Below, piece after piece: positions 55,214 to 63,900 of a stretch of DNA of 64,000 bases (position 1 is its first letter; the number at the start of each line of letters is the position of its first letter). Location of the stretch: the NCBI RefSeq assembly GCF_011045165.1, contig NZ_JAAKZI010000003.1:1-64000 (forward strand), written 5' to 3'. The notes under the pieces are model-generated. The model was not told where the DNA came from. It saw only the letters and a list, made by a program, of their open reading frames with translations, and did not search any database. Source of the DNA: Arthrobacter silviterrae. GTDB lineage: Bacteria; Actinomycetota; Actinomycetes; Actinomycetales; Micrococcaceae. Position numbers and translations under genes: made by a program.

Positions 55214-56962
55214 ATGAGCAAGGAAACGGAACCGGTCCGCAGCCGCAGGGAACTGCGGGACGTGTTGGCGGCACAGGCCGCCGGGACGCCAGGCCAGCCG
55301 CCGGCGGCACCGCGGCCCGCGCCGGCAACACCGCCTGCCCCGGTGCCCCCTGCCTCAGCTCCCATGGTGGACAGGCATGGCCGCCGCGGATCCGCTGCCG
55401 CCACGGACGCCACTGCGGCCACGGCCGGCGACGCCGGTGCCCCGGCCGCCCGCGAACGGTCGTCCCAGACGCGTGCCCGCGATAGGGCGGCACTGCGGGC
55501 CTACAAGGAACTGCTGGAGCCTGCTGCGGCGCCCGTGGATCCGCTGCCCTCACGGCGTGCCCTTCGCCAGGCACAGCTCGACGCCGAACGTGCGCCCGTC
55601 ACGAGTGTGAACCCCGTGGTGAAGGTGGCGGTGAATCCGGCCCCAGATGCCGTCCCGCCCGCCACGGCGGCCCCCGGTTCGGCACCGGTATCACGACCAG
55701 CCCCGGCACCCCTGGTGCATTCGGCACCGCCTGCAGTCCAGACACCGGCAACGGACTTGGCGCCTGGAGCAGTTTCGGCGCCTGGAGCGGAACCGGCCAC
55801 GCCTGCCGTCCCCGCACCCCACCACCACGCCGGGCCATTCCCCGCAGCGGCCGGACAGGAACCAAATCGCCGTCGCGGCGGCCGCCGCGCAGCAGCCTCC
55901 GCTGCGCCCGACGCACGGGGAACGGCACGCGCGGGGCAGTCCCCGTCGGGGCCCGCAGCCCTTGCCCACCCCAATTCCATCCCCGTGGTGGGTGCACCAG
56001 TCGTGGCGGCACCCCGCGCTGAGCCCGGCGCTCCGGCGACCGCACCTCCCGCCGTTCCGCCTGCCGCTGGCCATTCCGGAGCCGGCACTTCCGGGGTAGG
56101 CACGTCCACCGCCGGCCCCGGTACTTCTGGTGCACCGGTTCCGTACTATCCCGTGTCGGCGGGAATTGGCCTGACGGCCAGCCAGGCGCCCAGCTCCGAG
56201 GAATTGCAGGCGCTGGCCGAACAGCGTGCACAGGCGGAACGCGCAGCCGTGCTCAGCCAGCGTGCCCAGGCGCGCGAACGGCTGCTGGCCGAGAGCGCCA
56301 AGAGCCGCCGGACGGCAGCGGACCCAACGTCCACGAACAACCTGGCCATGGTGACCCCCATGGAGTTCATCGAGGTGCCGGGCCTGGATCGCCCCGTGCT
56401 GCGCCCCCCGGCCACCACGCATGTGCCGATCGTCACCATGTCCAACCCGAAGCAGCGCACCGCCAAGCGCACACCGGCCACGAATGCGGCCTCGAACGCC
56501 GCAGCCGTCAGCCCCGAGGCGGCCCGCTTTGACGCCGCACTGGCCGCCAGGCCCCCGCACCGGCCAGGTCTCGGCAACCGGCCCCTGACGGGCGGGCGCA
56601 GCAGCACGCTCAAGCGTGCGGAGGCAATGGCCGCCGGTGCTCCCGCAGTTCCCGCCACCGCTGTTCCCACGGTCCAGGCGCCTCCCTCGGGTCCCGCCGC
56701 CACGCCTGCTCCCGCCGTCGCGCCCGGCGCACACGCGGCCGCCGTTCCCGGGGCCGCGGCACCCGGCCCGGAGGGCGTCACCCGCACACAGATGCCGCCC
56801 ATGCCAGCCGATTACGCGCACGGGCTGGAACCACTGGACGCCGTGACGGCGGGGCTGGGCAGAACCCAGCGCAACCTGTTCATCCAATGGGGCAGCATCA
56901 TTCTTGGGGGTGCGGCACTGGTTGCCGGAGCCGTCATGTTCATCACCGCACTGGCACGCTAG
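55214..56962 (+). CDS. Large disordered protein with C-terminal membrane anchor
   Basis: A 582-residue protein. It is mostly Pro/Ala-rich low complexity, with short charged helices (such as LAEQRAQAERAAVLSQRAQARERLLAESAKSRR in parts at about 330-365). It ends in a single transmembrane helix (LFIQWGSIILGGAALVAGAVMFITAL) and three residues, so it is probably tail-anchored. ATG 55214 is used; GTG 55211 is also in frame. The position between nadD and rsfS suggests a conserved Micrococcaceae gene. No function is known. Confidence 0.75.
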   Translation: MSKETEPVRSRRELRDVLAAQAAGTPGQPPAAPRPAPATPPAPVPPASAPMVDRHGRRGSAAATDATAATAGDAGAPAARERSSQTRARDRAALRAYKELLEPAAAPVDPLPSRRALRQAQLDAERAPVTSVNPVVKVAVNPAPDAVPPATAAPGSAPVSRPAPAPLVHSAPPAVQTPATDLAPGAVSAPGAEPATPAVPAPHHHAGPFPAAAGQEPNRRRGGRRAAASAAPDARGTARAGQSPSGPAALAHPNSIPVVGAPVVAAPRAEPGAPATAPPAVPPAAGHSGAGTSGVGTSTAGPGTSGAPVPYYPVSAGIGLTASQAPSSEELQALAEQRAQAERAAVLSQRAQARERLLAESAKSRRTAADPTSTNNLAMVTPMEFIEVPGLDRPVLRPPATTHVPIVTMSNPKQRTAKRTPATNAASNAAAVSPEAARFDAALAARPPHRPGLGNRPLTGGRSSTLKRAEAMAAGAPAVPATAVPTVQAPPSGPAATPAPAVAPGAHAAAVPGAAAPGPEGVTRTQMPPMPADYAHGLEPLDAVTAGLGRTQRNLFIQWGSIILGGAALVAGAVMFITALAR

Positions 56963-56988
56963 AGCCGGGTTTATCAAAGGAAATGCAA

Positions 56989-57444
56989 GTGACCGCAACA
57001 GAACACTCCATCGAAGTTGTTCGCGCTGCAGCGCGGGCGGCGTCAGACAAACTGGCGCAGGACCTCATTGCCCTGGACGTCAGCGACAGGCTGGCCATCA
57101 CTGACATCTTCTTCATCGCCTCGGCGTCGACGGAGCGCCAGGTCAACGCCATTGTTGACGGCATTGAGGACGAACTGCACAAGTTCGGCATGCGTCCCGT
57201 GCGCCGCGAAGGCCGCTCCGGCGGGCGCTGGGTGCTGCTGGACTACGCTGACATCGTGGTGCATGTCCAGCATGAGGAAGACAGGATCTTTTACGCCCTG
57301 GAGCGGCTCTACGCAGACTGCCCCGTCGTCGACCTGCAGCTGGATGCCGCCGATCCGTCGCGCATGAAGGACAGCGAGCCCGCGGTCGGCAGCACCGAGG
57401 AAGACACCGCCGACTCCGGACGTGAGGGCGTGGAGGCAAAGTAG
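56989..57444 (+). CDS. rsfS: Ribosome silencing factor RsfS
   Basis: A 151-residue RsfS (DUF143). Core motifs are DLIALDVSDRLAITDIFFIASASTERQVNAI, read in pieces, and GRSGGRWVLLDYADIVVHV. It binds L14 and keeps the ribosomal subunits apart in starvation. GTG 56989 is chosen because AAAGGA at 56976-56981 is seven bases away; ATG 56983 lies too close. It carries a short acidic tail. It lies between the disordered-protein gene and a phosphatase gene, the standard order after nadD. Confidence 0.94.
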   Translation: MTATEHSIEVVRAAARAASDKLAQDLIALDVSDRLAITDIFFIASASTERQVNAIVDGIEDELHKFGMRPVRREGRSGGRWVLLDYADIVVHVQHEEDRIFYALERLYADCPVVDLQLDAADPSRMKDSEPAVGSTEEDTADSGREGVEAK

Positions 57445-57476
57445 TTGACGCCCGTGACGAAGGAACCGCGCCGGCC

Positions 57477-58226
57477 ATGACAACCACCCAGGCCGCCACG
57501 ACCTCAGTGCTTCAGCCCGCCGGTTCGCGCCGTCGGGTCATTTTTTGGCGGCATGGGCGCACCTCTTGGAACGCGGCCCGCCGCTTCCAGGGGCAAAGCG
57601 ACATCCCGCTCGACGACGTTGGCGTGCTGCAGGCTGCCCGTGCCGCATCCCTGCTGGCGGGCAAGCTGGGCGGCCCCGGGCAGATGGCGGCCGTGCGGAT
57701 CATTTCCTCCGACCTCTCGCGTGCCCGGGACACGGCCAGGGCGCTGTCAGCGCTGACCGGAACGCCTGTCACGGAGGACCGGCGCCTGCGCGAGACCTTT
57801 GGCGGCAGCTGGGAGGGGAAGACGTTCGAGGACATCGAGCGCGGCGACCCTGCCCTGATCAAGCTGTGGCAGCTTGACGAACCCGGCGTCCGCGCCGGCG
57901 GGGGAGAGACGCGTGTGGAGGTGGCGGAGCGGATGGTGGCTGCAGTGCTCGACGCCGCCGCCACAGTCCCGGAGGGCGGCACGCTGGTGGTGGCCACGCA
58001 CGGCGGGGCCACCCGGGTGGCCATGGCCAAGCTCCTGGGACTGCCGGAAGAACTCTGGCGGGTCCTGTCCGGGCTATCAAACTGCCACTGGTCCGTGCTG
58101 GAACAGTCGCCGCCGTCGCTGGCCGGTGCGCGGGAGTGGCACTGGCGGCTCACCGAACACAATGTCGGGACCCTGCCGGAACCCTATGAACTGCCCGAGG
58201 ACCTGGCCGAACCGGTGGAGGACTAG
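57477..58226 (+). CDS. Histidine phosphatase (phosphoglycerate mutase-like)
   Basis: A 249-residue histidine phosphatase with FWRHGRTSWN (catalytic His), SDLSRARDTARAL, the acid ETFGGSWEG and VVATHGGATRVAM with the second His. Members include glucosyl-3-phosphoglycerate phosphatase, common behind rsfS in actinobacteria, but the substrate cannot be read by eye. ATG 57477 starts 32 bases after rsfS. The two tRNA-Ala genes follow on the same strand. Confidence 0.85.
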   Translation: MTTTQAATTSVLQPAGSRRRVIFWRHGRTSWNAARRFQGQSDIPLDDVGVLQAARAASLLAGKLGGPGQMAAVRIISSDLSRARDTARALSALTGTPVTEDRRLRETFGGSWEGKTFEDIERGDPALIKLWQLDEPGVRAGGGETRVEVAERMVAAVLDAAATVPEGGTLVVATHGGATRVAMAKLLGLPEELWRVLSGLSNCHWSVLEQSPPSLAGAREWHWRLTEHNVGTLPEPYELPEDLAEPVED

Positions 58227-58366
58227 GAGCGCCCCTTCGGTCAAATCACGGGCTTCGGGAACCTTTCGCAGGGGGTGCGGCTGCCGATTTGGCAAGCGGC
58301 GGAGACGTGTTCTAGGATAGACAAGTTGCTTCGGCCAAGACCGCCAGGTCAGGGAAAAAGCAAGTG

Positions 58367-58447
58367 TTTGGGGCTGTGGCGCAGCTGGTAGCGCACCTGC
58401 ATGGCATGCAGGGGGTCAGGGGTTCGAGTCCCCTCAGCTCCACCAAA
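58367..58447 (+). repeat. 81-bp direct duplication carrying tRNA-Ala, copy 1
   Basis: 81 identical bases occur at 58367-58447 and 58491-58571, each holding one whole tRNA-Ala plus CCA and a few flanking bases. The 43 bases between the copies differ from the other surroundings. Confidence 0.92.
58370..58445 (+). tRNA. tRNA-Ala (anticodon GGC), copy 1
   Basis: A 73-base cloverleaf plus encoded CCA. The acceptor stem GGGGCTG/CAGCTCC has one G-U pair, the anticodon stem CCTGC/GCAGG with loop ATGGCAT gives GGC, and the T loop has GGTTCGAGTCC. It is identical to the second copy, 48 bases further on. Confidence 0.95.
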
Positions 58448-58493
58448 CAGGCCGGGCATCCGGTGGTTTGAAACTGAATATCGATTATGTTTT

Positions 58494-58569
58494 GGGGCTG
58501 TGGCGCAGCTGGTAGCGCACCTGCATGGCATGCAGGGGGTCAGGGGTTCGAGTCCCCTCAGCTCCACCA
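58494..58569 (+). tRNA. tRNA-Ala (anticodon GGC), copy 2
   Basis: It is identical in sequence to the first copy, including the encoded CCA. It lies just before a strong terminator, so both are probably made from one precursor. Confidence 0.95.
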
Positions 58570-58574
58570 AAACA

Positions 58575-58614
58575 AAAATGTCCCCCAAGGCCGCCGCGCC
58601 TTGGGGGACATTTT
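58575..58614 (+). terminator. Rho-independent terminator after tRNA-Ala pair
   Basis: A perfect 17-bp stem (AAAATGTCCCCCAAGGC and its complement) with a 6-base loop, ending in ATTTTG. It begins five bases after the CCA of the second tRNA. Confidence 0.9.
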
Positions 58615-58669
58615 GTATGGCCGGTTCCCCTGGCCGGGAACGGGCAGCAAACAGTGAAAGAATGGTGCC

Positions 58670-59398
58670 GTGCCTACTGAAGAACCCGCCGCCGCGCCTG
58701 CCGCCCGCAGCTATGAGGCAGTCCTCCGCGGCATCGAGGCGGATCTCAAGAGCGGCAAGGTCAAGGTGGGGGACCGGCTGCCCGGTGAACGCGCACTTGC
58801 CCAGGCACACGGGATTTCCCGCGCCTCCGTGCGGGACGCCATCCGCATCCTTGACGTCATGGGCGTGGTGCACACCGCCGTCGGCTCCGGCCCCACCTCC
58901 GGCGCCGTGGTCATTTCAAACCCGTCGGCCGGCCTGGGCTCCACCCTCCGGCTGCACATGGCCACCCGGCACTTCCCCGTGGCCGACATCGTGCAGACCC
59001 GCGTCATGATGGAGACCTGGGCCGCAGGGGAGGCAGCCGGGCGGACCCACGACGACCGGGTGCTGGCACAGGCGCAGGAACTCCTGGCCGCCATGGCCGA
59101 GCCCGCCCTGGACCGCGACGCCTTCCATGTCCTCGACGCCCAGTTCCACGTGCTGCTCAGCTCACTGGCAGGCAATGTGGTGGTCACCGCAATGATGGAA
59201 TCACTGCGTTTTGCCATACAGGGCTACGTGGCGGACTCCATTGACAGCGATGCCATGTGGGCCGGGATTGTCCCCGAGCTGCGCACCCAGCACCAGAACA
59301 TCATGGGTGCCGTTCTCCGGCACGACGGCGGTGCAGCGGCCGCCGCCCTCAGGCACCACATCCAGTGGTTCCACGCGCAGACACACCCGATGCAGTGA
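58670..59398 (+). CDS. GntR-family (FadR-type) transcriptional regulator
   Basis: A 242-residue repressor. The N-terminal winged HTH (about 15-80) has KVGDRLPGERALAQAHGISRASVRDAIRIL and a wing GVVHTAVGSGPTSG. The all-helical FCD effector domain follows (METWAAGEAAGR, LDAQFHVLLSSLAGN, MMESLRFAIQG), with His and Asp residues placed to hold a metal. FCD regulators sense small carboxylates. GTG 58670 is the start. The stop overlaps the YchJ-type gene by four bases. The target is unknown, though the neighbouring glycerol facilitator is a possibility. Confidence 0.9.
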   Translation: MPTEEPAAAPAARSYEAVLRGIEADLKSGKVKVGDRLPGERALAQAHGISRASVRDAIRILDVMGVVHTAVGSGPTSGAVVISNPSAGLGSTLRLHMATRHFPVADIVQTRVMMETWAAGEAAGRTHDDRVLAQAQELLAAMAEPALDRDAFHVLDAQFHVLLSSLAGNVVVTAMMESLRFAIQGYVADSIDSDAMWAGIVPELRTQHQNIMGAVLRHDGGAAAAALRHHIQWFHAQTHPMQ

Positions 59399-59787
59399 AC
59401 GGGGCGACATGGAGGTGCCCCTGCAACTCGGGGGACACCTATGCCGGCTGCTGTGGCAGGTTCATTGACGCAGGCTCATTCCCTCCCACCGCCGAGGCAC
59501 TGATGCGCTCACGCTTCACCGCGTTTGCCACGGGCAACGCTTCCTACCTGCTCAAGACCTGGCACCCTGACACGCGCCCGGGGACCCTGGAATTGGATGG
59601 GTCACAGCAGTGGGTCCGGCTGGACATCCGGGGTATCACGGACGGCGGCCCCTGGGACACGGAGGGGGTTGTGTCCTTCACGGCCCACTACAGGCGGGAA
59701 GGCACCCGCGGCAGCCAAGCCGAAACCAGCCGGTTCACCCGGATTGGCCGGCAGTGGCTGTACGTGGATGCCCTCACCCTCGCCTAG
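59395..59787 (+). CDS. YchJ/UPF0225-type protein (SEC-C and NTF2-like)
   Basis: A 130-residue protein starting at GTG 59395. The N-terminus holds a zinc-binding SEC-C-like motif (CPCNSG ... YAGCCGRFI). SRFTAFATGNASYLLKTWHP and the following strands form the NTF2-like YchJ domain. Members are of unknown activity. The start overlaps the regulator's TGA (GTGA), so the two are coupled. It converges on the glycerol facilitator gene, with three bases between the stops. Confidence 0.88.
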   Translation: MNGATWRCPCNSGDTYAGCCGRFIDAGSFPPTAEALMRSRFTAFATGNASYLLKTWHPDTRPGTLELDGSQQWVRLDIRGITDGGPWDTEGVVSFTAHYRREGTRGSQAETSRFTRIGRQWLYVDALTLA

Positions 59788-59790
59788 GAC

Positions 59791-60732
59791 TCAGTCCTCC
59801 TTGGTGGCACTTCCCGGCTCTGCCTGCTCCGCCAGCGCACGGCGGGCGTGCAGGATGTCGCCAATGAACCAGTCGTAAATTAAAATGCCAAGAACACCGC
59901 CAATGAGCGGTCCCACGATCGGCACCCAGAAGTACCAACTGAAGGACCCGGCAACTGTGCCCGGCAAGGCCACATCACCCCAGCCGGCCATCCACGCAAA
60001 CAACCGCGGCCCAAAGTCGCGGGCGGGGTTGATGGCGTACCCGGCGTTGGCGCCAAAGGACATGCCGATGGCCGCCACGGCCAGTCCGATGATGAACGGC
60101 CCAAGGTTTGCCTGGACCGCCAGGTTGCGCATGTCCACAATGGCCGCAATGAGCAGGACCAGGAACATGGTGCCGACAATCTGGTCAATGAGTGGAATGG
60201 TCAGGTTGCCGTGGAAGTACGGGGCGGGGAAAGTGGCAAATATTGAGTAGGTGGCCAGACCGCCGGGAGCATCCCTTTGTGTTTTGGCTGCGGCGTTGAA
60301 TGCGTCGATGGCGTTGTAGTACAGCACATACAGCAGGGCGGCGGCGGCAAACGCCCCCACCACCTGGGCGGCAATGTACGGCAGCACCTTGTTCCATGCG
60401 AACTTCCGCCGCACGGCAAACGCCAGTGTAACGGCCGGGTTCAGGTGCGCCCCGGTCACCCCTCCGGCAACATAGACCCCCATAGCCACGGCAAGGGCCC
60501 ATCCCCACGTGATGAGCAGCCAGTCGCCAGCCGCCATGAAAATGGTGGTGTCGGTGGCGGCACGCCCGCTGCCCGGCAGGGCAGCCACGGCCATGGCCAC
60601 AACGCCGTCACCAAAACAGATCAGGACGAACGTACCCAGAAACTCACCCAACACCTCCCCCCAGAGGCCCCCGATGCCTTTGAGCCCGCTGCCGTGCCGG
60701 ACCGCATTTCTCAGTGGAGATATTTCGCTCAT
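59791..60732 (-). CDS. glpF: Glycerol uptake facilitator (MIP family)
   Basis: A 313-residue aquaglyceroporin with six helices and two half-helices bearing HLNPAVTLAFAVRR and INPARDFGPRLFAW. The Asp after the second NPAR is typical of glycerol facilitators rather than water channels. ATG 60732 (MSEISPLRNAV) follows GGGAGC. No glpK or glpD lies nearby in the window. It converges with the YchJ-type gene. Confidence 0.92.
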   Translation of the reverse strand: MSEISPLRNAVRHGSGLKGIGGLWGEVLGEFLGTFVLICFGDGVVAMAVAALPGSGRAATDTTIFMAAGDWLLITWGWALAVAMGVYVAGGVTGAHLNPAVTLAFAVRRKFAWNKVLPYIAAQVVGAFAAAALLYVLYYNAIDAFNAAAKTQRDAPGGLATYSIFATFPAPYFHGNLTIPLIDQIVGTMFLVLLIAAIVDMRNLAVQANLGPFIIGLAVAAIGMSFGANAGYAINPARDFGPRLFAWMAGWGDVALPGTVAGSFSWYFWVPIVGPLIGGVLGILIYDWFIGDILHARRALAEQAEPGSATKED

Positions 60733-60908
60733 GATGCTCCCTAGAGTCGTCGCTGACGGCGACATAGCCCTTGATTTGAGTGACTGATCTGATTCTATGG
60801 CGAATGTGACGTGTTGCACATGTGTATTTAGTCACAGGCCAGTACAATGCAGGGCGCGGCTAAACTTGGCAGGATGCCCCGCCACCGGGACGGACGAAAG
60901 GCCACACC

Positions 60909-62096
60909 ATGAACGGCATGCAACAACCGGCCACCGGGGCACCGCGGCCCCGCGGACTGGAGCTGTCCCTGCTGCGCAGGTTCCCGGACGTCGAAGCGGA
61001 CAACCTCCACGCACACGACGCCACTGACGAGCTGATCCTTGACCGTGCCGGCGCCGAACTGGCAGCCTTGGCCGCCGGCGGGCAAGGGGGCGGGGCCCTG
61101 GCCGTGGTGGGGGACCGCTACGGGGCATTGGCCCTCGGTGCGGCGGGCGGGCATGGGCTCGAGCGGATCCGCGTTCACCAGGACCCGCTGTCGGGCGAGC
61201 TCGCACTCGCCGCCAATGCCGCCCGTTTGGGCCTGGCCGGGTCCTTTGAATCGCTGCCCCTGTCGGCCAAGCTGTTTGCCGGCGCCACGGTGGTGCTGTG
61301 GCAGCTGCCGCGCAGCCTGGACGAGGTGGACGAGGTGGCGGCCCTCATTGCAGCAAACGCGGAGCCGGGAGTTCGAATTTATGCCGGCGGCCGGCAAAAA
61401 CACCTGGCCGTGGCCATGAATGGCGTGTTGGGGCGGTATTTCGGCAACGTCCTGCCGGGCCGGGCGTGGCACAAGTCCCGTGTGCTCGAGGTGGACAGCC
61501 CCCGGGACCAGCTGCCCGCACGGGCGTTTCCGCGCAAGGACTGGAACGACGACGCCGGCCTGTGGCTGTGCGCCCACGGGGCAACGTTTGCCGGCACCAA
61601 GCTGGACATCGGCACCCGCTTCCTGCTCGACTTTGTTCCCCTCATGCGCCCCGGTGCGGCCCGGGCCATAGACCTGGGGTGCGGCAACGGCACCATAGCG
61701 GCATTCCTGGCGGCCTCCCGGCCTGAGCTGCGCCTGCTGGCCACCGACCAGTCGGCTGCCGCCGTCGCCTCCGCCGCGGCAACAGCTGAAGCCAACGGGC
61801 TGGGCGGACGTGTCACGGTGGTGCGGGACGACGCCATGGCAGGATTTCCGGCGAACTCGGCTGACCTGGTGGTGCTCAACCCACCGTTCCATGTTGGGGC
61901 CACAGTCCACGCGGGCATTGCCTTGAAGCTGTTCGACGCGGCCGCGAGGGTGCTCGCGCCCGGAGGCGAATTGTGGACCGTCTACAACCGGCACCTTGAC
62001 TACCGCGGGCAGCTGCAGGAACGGGTGGGGCCGACGGAAATCAAGGGGCGCAATCCGAAATTTACGGTCGCCGTGTCGGTGAAGCCCGCCTTCTGA
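60909..62096 (+). CDS. RlmG/RsmC-like rRNA guanine-N2 methyltransferase
   Basis: A 395-residue two-domain methyltransferase. The N-terminal half is a degenerate Rossmann-like domain. The C-terminal half has the SAM motif AIDLGCGNGTIAAFLA, ATDQSAAAV, and the catalytic NPPFHVG. This arrangement matches RlmG and RsmC, which make N2-methylguanosine in 23S or 16S rRNA; which site is modified cannot be told. ATG 60909 follows GAAAGG, and the gene is divergent from glpF. Confidence 0.88.
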   Translation: MNGMQQPATGAPRPRGLELSLLRRFPDVEADNLHAHDATDELILDRAGAELAALAAGGQGGGALAVVGDRYGALALGAAGGHGLERIRVHQDPLSGELALAANAARLGLAGSFESLPLSAKLFAGATVVLWQLPRSLDEVDEVAALIAANAEPGVRIYAGGRQKHLAVAMNGVLGRYFGNVLPGRAWHKSRVLEVDSPRDQLPARAFPRKDWNDDAGLWLCAHGATFAGTKLDIGTRFLLDFVPLMRPGAARAIDLGCGNGTIAAFLAASRPELRLLATDQSAAAVASAAATAEANGLGGRVTVVRDDAMAGFPANSADLVVLNPPFHVGATVHAGIALKLFDAAARVLAPGGELWTVYNRHLDYRGQLQERVGPTEIKGRNPKFTVAVSVKPAF

Positions 62097-62261
62097 CGTC
62101 CGCGGGCCGCACCCCGGAACCGGCCCCGCCACAACGTCCCAACGGGCGTCCGGACCCTGGCTGCCGTGGCGTGCGCGCACTGGGGCGCCCGGAAGGGTAA
62201 TCTGTCAGCGGGGGCCATAGGGATGCGTGCATCCGACACATCAAAGCTTTGCAAGGAGAAA

Positions 62262-63527
62262 ATGTTGGGTGTTCCCGAGGTTGGTGTGCCGGCGCGCCGT
62301 CGAGGCACGAACCTGCCCAAGATGGGTGATTTCAATCAATCGGTCATCCTGGACTCCATCCGCCGCTCCGAGGAGGGTCTCAGCCGCGTGGAGCTGGCCG
62401 GTTCCGCAGGCCTGGCCGCACAGACCGTCTCCAACATTTGCCGCCGTCTCCTGGATTCCGGATTGATCGTGGAAGCCGGCAAGGAAACGTCCGGCCCCGG
62501 CAAGCCGCGCACCATCCTCCGCCTGAACCCGAAAGGCATGTTTGCGGTGGGCGTCCACATCGACCCGGCCCTGACCAGCTTTGCCCTGGTGGACGCCGTC
62601 GGCACCGTCCTTGAAGCCTTGGAGGTTCCCACAGACTTTTCCCAGCCGGCCGAAGATGCCGTCAGGGCCATGGGACGGGAAATCCGGTCCCTGGTGGCCC
62701 GTTCCGGCGTTGACGAGGGCCGCATTGCCGGTGTGGGCGTGGCAACGCCGGGACCGGTGGACGCGGCCAGCGGCACGGTGGTGGCCCCGCCCCACATGCC
62801 CGGCTGGACGCGGGTTCCGCTGCGGGACATCCTGGCCGAAGCCACAGGACTGCCGGTCGTGATGGACAAGGACGTGACCGCGGCGGCGGTGGCCGAACTG
62901 TGGACGGGATCCGCGGGCGGGGCGTCCAACTTTGTGTACGTCTACATCGGCACCGGCATCGGCGCGGGGCTGGTTCTGGGCGATGAGGTGGTCCGCGGCT
63001 CGTCGGGCAACGTGGGGGAGATCGGCCACATCATCACCGATCCCGACGGGCCCCCCTGCGACTGTGGGCGACGCGGCTGCGTCAAGGTCACCTGCATGCC
63101 CGAAACCCTCGTGGCCGAAGCCCGCGCACTGGGGGCCCTGCCCGCCGCTGAAGGAGCACACCCGGCCACCCTGCAGGCCGACCTCGCCGCCCTGGCCGCG
63201 GCCGCCCAAGGCGGCAACGCGGAGGCGGCCGGCATTCTGGAACGAAGTGCCTGGCGCCTGGCCGGGGCCGTCTCCGTGCTGACAAACCTCCTGGACGTTG
63301 ACCAGGTGGTATTTGGCGGGCCTTTCTGGCCCTCCCTGGCCGACACCTACCTGGCCCGGTTCCCTGACCTGCTGGCGCAGCTGAGCGTCACCACGGACGT
63401 GCACTCCGTCGGTGTTGCCGGAACCCGCCTGCTAACCAGTGGGGAGGCGTTTGGGGCCGCCTGCCTCGTCATGGAAAAGACGTTCAGCCCCAACGCCGCC
63501 CAGCTGCTGCTGGACTCCAAGCCGTAG
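62262..63527 (+). CDS. ROK-family transcriptional regulator
   Basis: A 421-residue ROK repressor. A winged HTH lies at about 25-80 (FNQSVILDSIRRSEEGLSRVELAGSAGL). The sugar-kinase-like domain follows, with VGVATPGPVD, MDKDVTAAAVAELW, YIGTGIGAGLVLG and the zinc site CDCGRRGCVKVTC. Such proteins sense sugars and repress sugar-use genes. ATG 62262 follows AAGGAGA; the frame is open further upstream. The target operon is not visible in the window. Confidence 0.92.
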   Translation: MLGVPEVGVPARRRGTNLPKMGDFNQSVILDSIRRSEEGLSRVELAGSAGLAAQTVSNICRRLLDSGLIVEAGKETSGPGKPRTILRLNPKGMFAVGVHIDPALTSFALVDAVGTVLEALEVPTDFSQPAEDAVRAMGREIRSLVARSGVDEGRIAGVGVATPGPVDAASGTVVAPPHMPGWTRVPLRDILAEATGLPVVMDKDVTAAAVAELWTGSAGGASNFVYVYIGTGIGAGLVLGDEVVRGSSGNVGEIGHIITDPDGPPCDCGRRGCVKVTCMPETLVAEARALGALPAAEGAHPATLQADLAALAAAAQGGNAEAAGILERSAWRLAGAVSVLTNLLDVDQVVFGGPFWPSLADTYLARFPDLLAQLSVTTDVHSVGVAGTRLLTSGEAFGAACLVMEKTFSPNAAQLLLDSKP

Positions 63528-63555
63528 CCGGCCCGGGCTGCGGGGTCCGGCAGGG

Positions 63556-63753
63556 CTAGTCCACGTCCTCGACCACCGTGCCGAACGGCACGTGGCTGTC
63601 GAGGTGGGCCTGCAACAGGGGCGGATCGATCACCACCCTGACCCCGTGGTCTCCCTCGGCTGCGGACTGCTGCAGAATGGGCTTGACGGTGGCAATGAAG
63701 TCGTCGTCCTTGCCCGCCAGGTATGCCTCGTATGCCTCCGGTAACTGTTTCAT
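63556..63753 (-). CDS. Hypothetical 65-residue protein
   Basis: A short soluble, acidic protein (MKQLPEAYEAYLAGKDDDFIATVKPILQQ at the start, in pieces) with no recognised motif. ATG 63753 is used; GTG 63759 adds two residues. It lies on the minus strand facing the ROK regulator, with 28 bases between the stops. The protein-like composition and the lack of an opposing frame support it weakly. Confidence 0.5.
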   Translation of the reverse strand: MKQLPEAYEAYLAGKDDDFIATVKPILQQSAAEGDHGVRVVIDPPLLQAHLDSHVPFGTVVEDVD

Positions 63754-63900
63754 GAACACACACTAGCGCTGCCTGCCCGGCGTGGACAGGGCCCATGGGA
63801 AGTTCTGCCCATTGCGGCAGGACCCGCAATTGGATGGACTGGAGCGCAAGGGTCGCCGCAGTGGTGCTCCGGCGCGCCGCAAGAAAGGCCACAGGAATTG

